DNA from: Amaranthus tricolor
Taxonomy: Eukaryota > Streptophyta > Magnoliopsida > Caryophyllales > Amaranthaceae
Assembly: GCF_026212465.1 (NCBI RefSeq)
Contig: NC_080050.1
Location: forward strand, 962,501-1,026,500
Direction: 5' to 3'
DNA length: 64,000 nucleotides
Shown here one piece after another: positions 38,201 to 50,632 of the stretch. Under the pieces are notes generated by a model. That model was not told the DNA's origin and ran no database searches. It worked only from the letters and a program-made list of their open reading frames with translations. Within the stretch, counting starts at the first letter, position 1, and every line of letters starts with the position of its first letter. Position numbers and translations under genes: made by a program.

Positions 38201-41200
38201 GTGGCATTTGATATGCGAATGCTCTGGCATGGAAACAAGACTAACATGTTAGGGATGGACATAGTTATTGTAATTTCATTAGGTTGGCGTTGTTCTAGAT
38301 TTCACCATGACGAAACAGGTTTCAATACTGATGTCTAGCAAGTATAGATCAGTTCCTGAAGGACTGACCTGAAAAAAATAATTTAGTTCATACTTTAGGG
38401 TTAAGAAGTTCCAATGAGTTTGAATAAAGGCTAGGTCATAACTACATAAAGTTTAGAGAAGTCTGGTTCGTAAATCCCATTTAGCATGTAATTTCAGTTA
38501 ACCATTGATTAGTTCAAACAAGTTTTTGTCCGGAGGTGAGAAGAGCATAACCAAAGTAATTATTTGAATTTTAACTTGCAAACCCAGCCTATGAAAATTA
38601 TCAATATTGTTCATTCGACTAAACAATTTTTTATTCTAAATTGTGAATTTGAACTGCAGTTTCAAATGGTGCCCTTGCTTATAATGTATTCTTATTTACT
38701 ACTACCGAGTCATATTCTATTCTCATAGTTTAGTTTCCAAATAATTTTAGATAAGGATATTCTGGTCTCACTTTTAGTTGCATAATTTATCTCACTCAAG
38801 TGTAAGAGGCTGACATAGTACTTCCATCTCTCTGTTTTCGACATTTATGTGCTGAACTTGACACTTGTTCAGGAAAGGAGGGAGTATTACATACTGTACA
38901 GTACTACCATCCCTCTACCATTGACATAACCTTAGGAGGCTGTTTAAATGACGGCAAGTTTAGTAAACACACACAGCTACAAATTTGACTTTCTTCGACT
39001 AATGACATTTGATAGTTAGGTAATATCTCAAGGGTAAACTTCATAAAACAACATTAAACATTTTACTGGATTCCATAGTGTAGCTAAAATGAATTGAACA
39101 ATAAATTGAGGACTCAAGAGTAAGTTGTGAGACAAGAATTACTCAAAAGTAAGTTGTGAGACAAGAATTATAATTTAGAGAGCTGTTTCTTTTGCTTGTC
39201 TAGGTAAAACTTTCATCTACGTTATTCTTTATTAGGTTCTAGCTTTGCCATAGACCATGCTTCTGAAGAAAGGAAAACAATCAATTGCATGCTTGATTGT
39301 TTCTGTTGAGAATTGTATTCAATTTATCCATTAAGTTAGAATTTTATGAATGTATAACTTCCTTTTTGACTAATGGATATTGTTGTATCCCATTTCCTTC
39401 AAAATACATATTAATTAAACAGTTGAGGTAAAAAATGGATAGGATTTTTTGTTTTTGGTTCTTATGTTATGATTTAATAGGTTGTTCTCATAGTCCTTAC
39501 TAGAATGTTTGAACTGGAAACAATCAAAAGGCTTAACTATTTATAATGAAGATCCTTCTACTACTAGCTTGGAGAAGTGAAAATTGGCACAAAGTACAAA
39601 CTAATTCTGTTCTATCTGTCTTCAATGCAAAATGCATTATTATGGTTGTTTCTGCCTTATTTTTGCCAACTAAAGCTTTACCAGAAAATTTTCTCCTTTT
39701 TCTCCCAGCGGGTAAGGAGGATCAGCCTCTGCCATATCTTCTGTACCTGCAAGGTGGACCTGGATTTGAGTCTCCACGTCCTACTGAATCAAATGGTTGG
39801 ATCGGTAAAGCATGCGAAGGCTATCGTGTTGTGTTGTTGGATCAGGCAAGGACTATTATTATGATTAGTTTATGGTTCTTGGTATTTTCTTGTATATCTA
39901 ATGGAGTTTTTATGCAGCGTGGAACAGGCTTGTCAACTCCTTTGACTGAATCATCTATGCGGCAAATGGAATCCGCAGAAGATCAGGCTGAATATTTGGT
40001 ACACTTTCGAGCAGACAACATAGTAAAGGATGCTGAATTTATTAGAGTGCGTTTGGTTCCTGAAGCTGGGCCTTGGACCATCTTGGGCCAGGTAAGAATT
40101 GACTTGTGTATGTATCCTGATTTTCTGAGTGCATACAGATGTTTGCCCCATCTTTAAGTGTATTTACAGAGAAAAGGATATTGGTCCGTGTTCTTTTATC
40201 TTAAACTCACTTGGTGGTTTGCATTCATTATGTCGTCTTCTAAAATACTTACAAATCTTTGCCATATTCCCTTATCTTAAGCTTTGCATTCATTATGTTA
40301 TTTTCTAAACTACTTTGAAATCTCTGCCTAAGTTATCATGTTCTGTAGTTTACACACTGATTGTTGAACTCATCGTTATACCCTTATCAACATAATGACC
40401 CTTTTTTCCCTTTTATTTCTAGAGCTATGGCGGTTTTTGTGCTGTTACATATCTAAGTTTCGCCCCTCAAGGTTTAAAGCAAGTCCTTGTAACAGGCGGA
40501 ATTCCTCCAATTGGAGATGGCTGTACTGCAGATGCCGTGTATCATGCTTGCTTTGAAAAGATTGCTAGCCAAAATGAGAAATTTTATGAAAGATTTCCCC
40601 AGGATGTCGAAGTTGTCCAAAATATTGTTAAATACTTGACAAGTTGTGAAGGCGGCGGGGTATGGCTTGTTAACACATAATTCACTTTTCAACCTTTTGA
40701 TTGTTTTCTAATTGAGCATCATTCTATCTCTTCTTGCTTTCTACGTAGGTGCCTCTACCATCTGGTGGAATGTTAACCCCAAGGGGACTTCAAACTCTGG
40801 GCCTTACTGGTCTAGGGTCCGGTGCTGGTTTTGAGCGATTGCATTACATGTAAGTAGCTGTTGCTGTTCAATATCGTGATTTGCTTAATCTGTGAGATGT
40901 ATTGGCTAATTCTTTTCATTTGCTTCTCTTATTTTTTTCCTTTCTGTTCACTTCTTGTCCACAGGCTAGAGAGAGCCTGGGATCCTGTTATAACTCCAGG
41001 AGCACCAAAGCAACTCAGCTATAACTTTTTGAATGCAGTAAGTTATTTAATTCCTGCATACATGTTAGCAAGGAGCATTTCCCACCGGAACCTTTTGAGC
41101 TCTTTGTTACGGACCTCATGGTTTTCCAAATTTGTTTAAAACCTGTTTTCTCCGTTTTGACAGTAACTTCTTGAATGTTTCTTCATAGGACGTTCCTGTA

Positions 41201-43357
41201 TGACAATTAATATTGAAACTTTTCTGAATGGCAGTTTGATAGTTGGATGTCTTTCAATATGAATCCACTGTATGTGATCCTTCATGAGTTGATTTACTGC
41301 CAAGTAAGTTTGAAACGTTGAAACGTTCCTGTATTAACAAGTACTGCATCATGCATTCATGTAGTGAAGGAGAAATGCTTGCTGCAATATGTTGCAAAGA
41401 TTTCTGGTGGACAGTGTTTTTCGTTGTTTTTGAATCTGCAGGGTGCACCATCAAAGTGGGCTGCTCAAAGAATTAGGGAGGCGAAGGGAAGCCAGTTTGA
41501 TGCAGTAACGGCAGCAAAGGAAGGGCGTCCTGTGTATTTCACTGGAGAGGTATGTATTATGTTGAGCCTATGTTTGCCCATATCATGTTACCGTTTACCA
41601 TTTTGCTATGATACCATTCTTCGTTGTGGAAGAGCTTGGAGGCAGTTGCTTATAGCACTGGCTTCCAAGATCTAAACCCTGGGGCTTGGATCGAACTGTC
41701 ATGTGCTCCTGAGGTAGGCGTAGGATGTTGCTGGATTATACACAAAACCCCTAAACGATTAATGTACTCCAAGTCTCCAATTCTGACCCTTTTGTTTACC
41801 TTGTTATCAATAAAAATAATTTATTCCTAATTTTGGCTTTACCTTTGTGTTTACCCTGTTTTCAATCCAGTTGAAATATATCTTCAGAATACCTTGTCCA
41901 CAAGATGCTTTTTAGAGTGGACTCTGTCATATATGCCCTGCAACTAAAGATAGATTTATACTCAAAACTATTATATATGTGTCCATTGGCTTGTTCAAGA
42001 CAAGCGGTGACTTTAGCCTTTTTGTTTGACAATTAGCTTTTTTTGTTTGTCATTGACAAAATCAATTCCACCGCTTTTTTTTGTGCCTAAAACATAGGAA
42101 TTACATTGATTCAAAGAAAACCCATGTGATTGAGAGAGCGTGAGAGAGTCAATAGTAGTGGTATATGGGAGCCTTGTGTTGAAGATATATAGAGTGACAG
42201 CAGAGCCAGTAAGTCAATAACCTGATCTACATTCAATGCTCGTTGGTGTTCATTTTTCCTTTTAGAATGTGTGGCAGCGGGCTTCTGCTCATGTAGTCTA
42301 CTCTGACGTGAGTCACTCTGTGTACACAGATGATATTCCCTTGGATGTTTGATGAAATATCTGCCTTGAGACATCTAAAGGATGCAGCGCACTTACTGTC
42401 TGAGAAAAAAGATTGGCCTCCATTGTACGACATAGCAGCATTGGAGAAGAACAAGGTTTTGTTCTCTGTCTTTTACTGTTTTGCATGTTCTTTATCCTAT
42501 TTTCTCTTTGACTGTTTTATTTAGTCTTGAATACCCTTGTTAATACTTGAATGGAGTGTTATTATATGGTAATCCCTGAACAATTGGTACTTATTGGCTA
42601 GTACTTTTGCCTAAACACCAGAAATTGGGACTGTGTTTTTTTAGGAGTTCATTCATTATTGCTAACTTTTAAGTATTTATGCCAATTCCCATAGTGATGA
42701 AGCTCTCATCCTATCATGAGTTTATCTTCATTATTTTTCTTACCACCCTATACCATATTTGTGAGTAGTGATAAATGGAAATGAATTTTGTTAAGAAAAA
42801 GAATGATCAGAGCAGTTGAAATCATAAACCTTATCAAATTGTTTTTCTAGCTAAATCACATATAATTTTCATTACCACTCCTGTTTAATACTTGCAAACA
42901 ATCAAATGTGCCGTCAAGGTTTTTTTTTTTTTTAATTTTCTGTGGCTACTTCTTGTGTTGATGGAAATGGAAATAGAAATGGAAATATATGAACTAAATA
43001 CTGAGTTGGAGATCGAACTATATTGCCATGGACCGTGACATGTGATCCTTCATGTGAAAATTTTCATACGATTGTTACCATTTCGCATTCTTATATTTTT
43101 CCTGTCATAAACATCGTATTTTGATTCTGTCAAACTTGCATGACAATGGACAATGCTTATAGGTTCCCGTAGCAGCTGCGCTCTACTATGATGACATGTA
43201 CGTGAACTTTAAGCTAGCCTCTGAAAGTGCTAAACATATCTCCGGGATTAGGCTGTGGATAACAAATGAATACATGCATTCGGGGTTGCGAGATGGCGGA
43301 AGTCATGTCTTTGATCATCTGATGGGGTTGCTAAATGGAAAGAAGCCGTTGTTCTAA
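35294..43357 (+). CDS. Prolyl aminopeptidase (proline iminopeptidase)-like, alpha/beta-hydrolase, family S33
   Basis: Predicted to release N-terminal proline from peptides. Exons: 35294-35594, 39709-39845, 39918-40091, 40423-40659, 40749-40849, 40965-41037, 41235-41303, 41442-41549, 42330-42455, 43163-43357; 506 residues, close to plant homologues of about 515. Motifs: oxyanion-hole QGGPG (115-119), LDQRGTGLS (144-152), nucleophile elbow GQSYGG (203-208, Ser205 being the first codon of exon 4), and the C-terminal block YYDDMYV with NEYMHSGLRD, where Asp452/453 and His481 are the likely partners of Ser205. The first 45 or so residues are Leu/Ser/Arg-rich, like an organelle transit peptide; an internal Met at 45 (MAGQSS) could start a cytosolic form. 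The second intron (39846-39917) has GC at its donor (CAG|GCAAGG) and is in frame with no stop. Intron 1 is 4.1 kb and holds a tandem repeat and a MITE. Confidence 0.93.
35890..36090. repeat. Tandem duplication of about 90 bp in intron 1
   Basis: The unit 'acatgattcatgagttaac ... ttgttgttggatggataa ... atgattatatag' occurs at 35890-35980 and 35981-36069, with a third partial start at 36070-36090. Non-coding. Confidence 0.8.
37023..37249. mobile_element. Stowaway-like MITE in intron 1 of the peptidase gene
   Basis: The left end CTCTTCCTTTGTCCCACTAA and the inverse of the right end CTCCTTTATGTCCTACAAAT match imperfectly; TA flanks both sides (37021-37022, 37250-37251). Non-coding. Confidence 0.6.
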
Positions 43358-44340
43358 TTTCATTACAAGATTCCAGTTTCCGATTTTACTGTGTTTTTGA
43401 GTTGAGAGTTTAAGGTTTGATTAAGCCCGGGGTTCTATTGGGTTCATGTTTTATTTTTGTCCCTTGAAAATTTTGTTTTTTATCATCGATGTCATGTAAA
43501 TTTTTTTATGATAAATGATTAATAAAGGGATAATAATTGGTTCAATTGGCTACAATATGAACAATAAATAAGACTACAAATATTTCTTTCTTAGTTTTAC
43601 GGAGTGAGTAAAATCCTCATTTACTCCTTGTTTTTCAAAATGTTTTGTTATGACTTTGCCAAAACAAGGGGTTAAAATAATTAATCTCAATTGAAATTAT
43701 ATATCAATAGACTAGTGGTTTAAATTTGTTTCCTCGGACTCTTGAGATAGTAGGGTGCTTAATTCTAATCACTTACAAAATTAATTTACTTGCAAGTTGT
43801 TTCTAAGATTAAGATTTTTTTTTAATTTCTAGTTGATAATAAAATGTTAGTTTTGATACTTTGAAAAATTTATTATTGGGCATTGTCACAATAAGATCCA
43901 CACTAGGACAAAATGATTGTACACAAACATGGTGCAACAAGTATCCTGTGAAATACCCTCACATGTATGACCAGAGGTATTCAAACAAGTGTTTTAAGGC
44001 TTGGAATTGATAAGTTAAAAATTAATTTTTATGGGCTGGACTAAAGGTATTCAAAATAAACCCGATAATTCCATATTTACCCGACGTTATAACTGAATTC
44101 GATTTGATCAAACTTAAAAATGGATTTACAATTATGTAAAACCAATGTGGACACAAGACCCAAAACCCGTTATTCGAAATCAACCCAATAATCCAAATGA
44201 ACACCTCTATGTTTGACTGAAAATTTGTGAACATGATAATGTTTCATCCTAAACTAACTATAGTTAAACTTTTAAAAACATGAATTAGTATAGTGTAAAA
44301 TGATTATGCATTTATAGTATATAAAAAAGAACGGCTCGTC

Positions 44341-44583
44341 TTGTATGAGATTGTCTCGCCATACGACGGTTCCATATAATAGCTCATTTCTTTAATTGAT
44401 TACTTTAAAATTATAAGTATTCGTTTTAAGGTTATAAGTAATCACTCCAAGACTATAAAAAGTAATTATATTAAAATTATAAGTGATCACTTTTATTTAA
44501 TAAGTAATAAGTAATCATTTTAAGACAAAAAATATATATTGAGTCAGCCCAATAGAAATAGTCTCACCGTTTGACTGTCTCAT
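44341..44583. repeat. MITE with internal tandem units, second copy
   Basis: The left end 'tgtatgagattgtctcgcca' and right end 'ctcaccgtttgactgtctcat' are inverse-related. Between them (44395-44525) run several diverged ~22-bp units on 'aaattataagtgatcactt', as in the copy at 13127. Confidence 0.6.
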
Positions 44584-44984
44584 TTAAAAATTAGTTGAAA
44601 AAGAAATATACATGGGTATTTATTCATAAAAGGTTATGTGAAAGGAATAAAAGATCTAAACACTCTTTCTTTGAAGTACCTTACCTAATAAGTCCGACTC
44701 GGTAAAAATAAAATTTACTCTTTAAACTACTAAAGATAAGACAAAGTATAAACTTATGTGTACTGTTAATTGAGGACTCGTCTAGATTTTTCATACTCCA
44801 ATAAATTGGACAATTCAACAAAACCTACTCTAACACAAGTTTTTAGGAGTATACTTTGTGTTTTTGAGTATTTTGAACCTTTTAGGATGGATTTTGTGGA
44901 ACAAATAAAAAAAATTATTAAATGAACAATTCAATAAATAAGAGTTGAAAGAAAATAATTTTTAAAATAAAGGTTTTTATTTTG

Positions 44985-45175
44985 CCCGATCATGAGGTAA
45001 GGCATTGATCATTGTTACTAACAAAGGGCGATTATTAAGCTGGCTATTGACTCAGTTCAATAATTGTCCGTTGTTGGTAACAATGGACCATTACAATATT
45101 GAATCAAAGTCGGTTCAACAATTGCCTACTGTAAGTGACAGAGGACGATTGTTGGTCTGACTTTAACTATGTGTA
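44985..45175. repeat. Three-part hairpin-forming repeat
   Basis: 'attgttactaacaaagggcg' with its flanks is followed by an inverse copy ('ccgttgttggtaacaatgg') and then a more diverged direct copy ('gtgacagaggacgattgttgg'). The first two arms could pair over about 40 bases. Origin unknown. Confidence 0.5.
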
Positions 45176-46552
45176 ATAACTCGCTATTACTCATAGGAGA
45201 CATTACTTTCCTTAGGTTTGGGTGAAAAACGCTTATTTTGAAATTTTTTTGTTTGACCACTTGTTATTGTAATTTTTTATAATAAAAAACTTATTTTATT
45301 TATTTTTTTCGGATATTATGCTTGTGCTTTTTAGGCCTAATTGACTCTTGCACTTATATTTATAAATTTTTTTAATAATATTTTTCAACAAATCAGACGT
45401 TATATGGCGGGTTGTGAATAATATATCGTTTTGCGTTGAGCCAACCATCCTCAAACAATTATCTATAACATAAACGACTTATGCACATGATCTTGCAGGT
45501 AACACCGTAGGCCACAACACAAAAAAATCTATTTTTATTTTCCTTCAAATTTGATTATAAACTGATAGACTACTAAACAAGACGTGATTTATAGGGCTGA
45601 GTGGCTCATGAGCATGTCGCTTGCGAGTCGGCTCAGCTAGTATCATGTTTTAAAATATAATATTTACCCTAATAGAATATCCAAAATAAATCCTACCTTG
45701 TAGGAAAAGACTAAATACATCCATAAAGGTAGGTGGTTTAACAAATCAACAAACACAAAGTACCTACAATAAGCAAAGTTATAACTATTTTCATACATAT
45801 ATACAATATGCATCATTACATCCTCAAATTAGACACAACATTCACCATTAATAGACTCATTCTAGACAATGACAAATTAATTATATAATATATAATTACA
45901 TAAAATTACATCCATATCATACATTGGATATATTACTCCACTTTTCTTTCTCCCTTTTGAAAACATACGTAATGTATTAGCGCCAGTAGTTGAACAACAA
46001 ATATTAGGTATAATGTTGTTCATCTTTGATCTTTCAAACCCTAACTTTCTTCACCTTTTTTTATATAAATTCACATTAATTCACTTAATTCTTTCATTTT
46101 TCTACCCTTTTTATTCTTACCCATTTACTACAAATTATATAACCTCATTCTGGCTACGTCTAAATTGTCTAATCAAAACACCATTTTAAATTAATGTTAT
46201 AAATATTAATTTACGTTATTTTTAATTTGGATTTTTTCATTTCTTCTACGCATTTTATTTTTACCATTTTTTATAAATTATATTTGCTCGTTTTAGGCAT
46301 TGGACATGTCTAAGTTGTCTGATTGGAACACCTTTTAAATTAATGAGTTACAAATATTAGTTTACGTTACTTTTGAGGCTCAAATTTGCAAGAAAAAAAG
46401 TTTATTGCGTATTTTTCTCTGTACGTACGTGTTTCGTTATCGTTGACATCGATCATTGGAAAATATCTCATCGGGTTTGTGTGCTGTTATCTCTTCTTTT
46501 TTGCCGATCTTGTTTACAAGCTCAATAACAAATTTATCAGAGAAAATCGTCC

Positions 46553-46809
46553 ATGGATGATCAGCTGCAAAACATTGTCCTACAACAAGTTGATGATCAA
46601 GTTCATCATTTTGATCCCTTTGATCTTGATCAAACGACTCAGATTATATCAGAAAACGATGATTGGTCGAGTTTTTTGATGAATTCACCAAGTGCTATTG
46701 ATGATGAAGTTCACCAAGAAAGCAATTCATGTTTTGATGTTTTAGGAGATAATAAAGGTGGAAATAATGAAAATATAATTAATAAAAAGGAAAATAATAT
46801 GAAGAAAAT

Positions 46810-46849
<40 letters not shown>

Positions 46850-48103
46850 TGGAGGTCAAGAAAAGGGAAGATGATACCTAGATTTGCATTTAAAACAAAG
46901 AGTTCTGAAGATATTCTTGATGATGGATATCGTTGGAGGAAATATGGACAGAAATCTGTTAAGAATAACATCTATCCAAGGTATGATGATTTATCATTTC
47001 TAATATTTTACTCCCTCCGTTTCTATAACAAAGTAATATTTAACTCAAAAAACTCTCTCATATTCAAGTTAAAAGGTATTTTTTAGGACATGAGAGAACA
47101 CTTGCAAAAATTAAGTAAGACCAACAATAATATTAACTTTTAGTGACATTGAAAAATAAGCCATTAATTTATTTTTTTACTGTTATAATTGTGTCTTTCA
47201 AAAAAAAAAAGTGTTATAATTGTGAAAAATTTTAGTATGATTTTTTCATCATGCTATTAATGGGTTTAATAAATATTACTAAAATATTATATATACCATT
47301 AGAAATTTTAAGTTGTGACATTTAAATTAAATATTATTAAATATATCTCGTATATTGTAGTGAATGGTATATGGGGTGAAATCAACAGGACATTGGAGGA
47401 AGAATTTCATTAGTTCACATAAGGATTATTAGTAGCATTCTACTTTTGCTATCAATATATATTTGCATGTTTGTATCAAGGAATTAACTTAATTAAAAGC
47501 TTAAGCTAATTGTTAAAGCCTCTGGATATGTTATATACTTTAACATGCCCTCTCACACGAGAGTCCATTGGGCTAAAAGAGATTCAGCATAACCCTTCTT
47601 ATACATGTGCTGAATATTCGACTTTAAATGAGGGTTGATTGATTTTCGAACTGTGACATTTTGTCACACTGGCTTATGATACCATGTTAAGGAACTAATT
47701 CAACCACCCATACTTTAAAGGTGAAATATTTAGCGTCGAGTATGAAGAGGGCATTTGTTGCATCTACAATCTTAGCCTAAAGGGCTTTTGTGTGTGGGGT
47801 TTGTTAGAGTATATAATATATGGTGAAGCATCAACGGTTAATTTAAGATTTTGGTTAATTTGATTCCTTGAGATTTTGATGAATAATTATTGAAGACTAA
47901 AGAAGTTAAGTTGAATAAGCAGGAGCTATTATAGGTGCACACATCTAACATGCAATGTGAAGAAACAAGTCCAAAGGTTATCAAAGGATTCAAGCATTGT
48001 TGTGACAACTTATGAAGGAGTTCATAATCACCCTTGTGAGAAGTTGATGGAAGCCCTTTCTCCTCTTCTTAGCCAAATGCAATTTCTCTCTAGCTTAACC
48101 TAA
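46553..48103 (+). CDS. WRKY transcription factor, group IIc
   Basis: Nuclear DNA-binding regulator of the WRKY family. Exons: 46553-46980 and 47923-48103 (GT-AG, phase 2), giving 202 residues. The domain holds [17 protein letters not shown] (about 123-139, WRKYGQK at 128-134) and a zinc finger C148-x4-C153-x23-H177-x-H179, the C-x4-C spacing of group IIc. The intron lies right after the PR of the domain, as in other WRKY genes. The region before the domain (PRFAFKTKS) and the tail ([22 protein letters not shown]) resemble the WRKY24/43/56 subset; I do not assign a number. The acidic N-terminus is followed by an unbroken run of 12 Asn encoded by (AAT)12. The 942-bp intron carries repeats. Start is the first ATG in frame. 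Confidence 0.94.
46814..46849 (+). repeat. Coding (AAT)12 microsatellite
   Basis: Twelve uninterrupted AAT codons encode Asn88-Asn99 of the WRKY IIc protein, just ahead of the basic stretch WRSRKGK and the WRKY domain. Confidence 0.97.
47480..47890. repeat. Head-to-head pair of 'gttagagtatataatat' repeats in the WRKY IIc intron
   Basis: 47480-47710 carries an inverse copy ('tatgttatatactttaac', 'ctctcacacgagagtccatt', 'ggcttatgataccatg'). 47740-47890 carries a forward copy ('gcatctacaatcttagcc', 'gttagagtatataatatatg', 'ttggttaatttgattcc'). The two could form a long hairpin in the unspliced RNA. Confidence 0.6.
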
Positions 48104-48369
48104 TTAATTTGTAAAATTAATCATACTTGGTTTGTTAATTAACTGGTTTATCAATTAATTAATTGAAGATGAACAATTTATTATGTTTAGTTTTATAGAT
48201 TAGAATATGTTTATAATGTATATTTCCACTTGTATTTTATCATCACACACATGAAAATATGTGTACTCATGTATTTATCTATATATACATCTCTTGTTTA
48301 TAATTTATATATACATCTCTTGTTTATAATTTCTACCTTCATATTCTTTTTTGTATTTATCTATTATAA

Positions 48370-49060
48370 TTTATTTTGTTTCGGTAGATGAGATTAGAAA
48401 AGGGTAAGTGTTAAATTAGAACAATATATAACGACAAGAGTATGAGACATGAGATTTGAAATTAAGTCAAGTATAAGACAGAGTATATGAAGTGTAATTT
48501 TAGCACAAACAAGATAACGAAAGGTACTAATTAAAAAGTTAGAAGAGAAAGAAATTGCTTAAAGTGGATGCTTTAAGAACCTTAGGTCTATATTTGAGAG
48601 TAGTGGGAACATCCAACAAGAGGTGACCCATGGAATTAAGTGTGGATGAAAAAAATAGAGAGCGAATACTAGAATATTATGTGATCGAGGTGTGCACTTA
48701 ATTGTAAAGAGCAAGTTTTATCGAACGACATTAGACCGATGCTAGTATATGGATCATAATGTTGGACTTTTAAAAAGAATAATAGTAGAAAGATGTGAGT
48801 AGTGAAATATGAATGCTTCTATGGATGAATGCGCCTACCTTGAGTAATGAAATTTGAAACGAAAATACATGAAAGGGTTTCGAAGTTACAAATAATGAGA
48901 AAAGATGAGAGGGAACCGTTTAAGATGGTTGTACAAAGACGATGTATTACCGAACAGATAAGGAATAAGAATGATAGAGCTCGCGATACTTGAAAAGAAG
49001 GTGAGAAATACTAGATATGACTTAAAGGACAAAAATCGAAAAGAATATAAATAATTTAGA
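48370..49060 (+). mobile_element. Remnant of an RTE-type LINE (reverse transcriptase tail)
   Basis: With frameshifts and stops, the + strand around 48700-48775 reads F-Y-R-T then I-R-P-M-L-V-Y-G-S-stop-C-W, the conserved end of the reverse transcriptase domain in plant RTE-clade LINEs. Downstream text near 48850-48950 fits the 'M...W.G.V.RR' tail of the same proteins. No open frame remains. It lies just behind the WRKY IIc gene. Confidence 0.7.
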
Positions 49061-49250
49061 CTTAAATATTGTAATAATAAAAAACAAAAATAATGAATTA
49101 CAAAATTCCTTGTAAACAACCACAATTAATACTTCATATTGATTCATGTAGTGAATCATGAGATAGTTGTTAAGATTGCATTATTGTTGTTGTGGGCCAA
49201 ACTAAGCCCACGTCTTTAAAACTTGAATGGACTGACGCATCCATAAAGTA

Positions 49251-49397
49251 CACGTGCCGACTGCCGACCTTCCATAAAAGTGAAAGTAGTTCTATCTGGA
49301 TTCTGTGCTACGCATCTCAGATCTGACGTTAATGAACTTAAGACCATTCTAAAGTCTTAACCTTATACACGGTTACACACGTGGTCTATCACGTGTC
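49251..49397. promoter_or_regulatory. Cluster of three ACGTG cores far upstream of LEA14
   Basis: CACGTG at 49251-49256, ACGTG at 49379-49383 and CACGTGTC at 49390-49397 lie in a GC-richer block about 1.5 kb upstream of the LEA14 ATG. ACGTG is the core of ABA-response elements and G-boxes. Whether it serves LEA14 is unknown. Confidence 0.35.
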
Positions 49398-49627
49398 CCA
49401 CCGGCATAGTCTACGCTTTTAACATTCGGATTCCCCAATTGTACTCTACAAGGCTATAAGTTTATAAATTGTTTTATAAGACATTTTACCGAACAATCTC
49501 AATTTAGGTTGTTAGTTACCTCAGTTTATAAATAAAATATACACTTTGGGTTTTAAATTATCACATTCTCAATATTTATTGGTTAAACTTTGTAGGTGAA
49601 AAAATTGTTATTTTATGTTATAAGTCA

Positions 49628-49752
49628 TCTTATATGAGACTCGTCTTATGGTGAGACAACTTTAAAATAAGAAGTACATAAGTTAAAAGTTTCTATATTA
49701 GGCTATTTAACCTAAGTAATAGACATGTCTCACTAGACCATCTCATATAAGA
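49628..49752. mobile_element. MITE with CTTATATGAGA ends
   Basis: About 125 bp. The left end 'cttatatgagactcgtctta' and right end (inverse 'cttatatgagatggtctagt') form terminal inverted repeats of nearly 30 bp. Related to 6459-6581 and 54419-54540. Confidence 0.65.
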
Positions 49753-50160
49753 GTTTGTATTTACGTTATTAACTTACGGTCCCACAATCACATTTTTTGT
49801 TGTTAAAATAATCACATTGAGTTTTAATGTGGACTAAACAATTAAAGTGAGTATTTTTACATTTAAAGTAACTCTTTTAAATAAATAAAATGAGTGTTTT
49901 AATATTGAATAAGTGTCAATTTTAACATCTAAAAGTAACATGTTAAATATTACAAAAATTTATAAATAATACTCTCAACAATAGCTCATTAACTCAAAAT
50001 ACCCTAAACTATTATTTAACCATGTATACTTTCAAGTATTAAAATACTTAACCTAATATAGCTCGAACTATTTTTCATTTACTCAAACTATCCAAAATAG
50101 TTACTTAAAAGTAATGTGTATACTGTTGAAGGTTATTCATACATGGGGCATCCTTGAATT

Positions 50161-50507
50161 GGGTGTAAATATTTAAGGAGATGAAAAAAAGTCAAAGTAA
50201 GAAAATAAAGTTGATAAATGAGAAATTAGTGAAATATAATTGTTGTAGTGGTGGAAGAATGGTAGCAAAGTGATGAAAAATAAAAGAAGCTCTGGGGTAA
50301 ATATTTATCCTCGGGAAGGGTGGGGAAATGTATTACCTCCATAATAGGGGAAATTATCTTCTTTTTCCATCATTATTTTTATTTCATACTCATTTTACCT
50401 TCTTTACAACTATCTCAGTTACTTTAAATACGTCTCTATTTGCTTTCATTTTATTAGTTTGACTTTATTTCTCCCTTAAATATTTACACTTAATTGAAAC
50501 ATCCCTA
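50161..50507. mobile_element. Foldback MITE with about 50-bp terminal inverted repeats, copy 2
   Basis: Same arms and interior as 15655-16021, for example 'tgataaatgagaaattagtg' and 'taaatatttatcct' in the interior. Left arm 'ggcatccttgaattgggtgt', right arm inverse 'gggatgtttcaattaagtgt'. It sits about 125 bp upstream of the proximal ABRE pair of LEA14. Confidence 0.75.
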
Positions 50508-50632
50508 TAAAATTAAATAATAGTTGAAGATATTTCATGTCGTTGAGCAATATTTTAGATTATTATTAACAAATTTTTCCTAAATATTAAGCAATTAAAA
50601 GTAAAAAGATAATAATTGAAAAGATGTTGAAT

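Larger units (their letters stand above)
43358..46552. other. Gene-free spacer between peptidase and WRKY IIc genes
   Basis: Begins with the 3' end of the peptidase gene (T-rich; a possible polyadenylation signal 'aataaa' near 43523). Contains the repeats listed separately. No other gene is seen. Confidence 0.55.

Noticed and set aside
46711..46971. 86-codon minus-strand Leu-rich frame that looks like a membrane protein
   Set aside because: Antisense of the (AAT)12 tract and WRKY exon; the Leu run is a by-product of TTA repeats.
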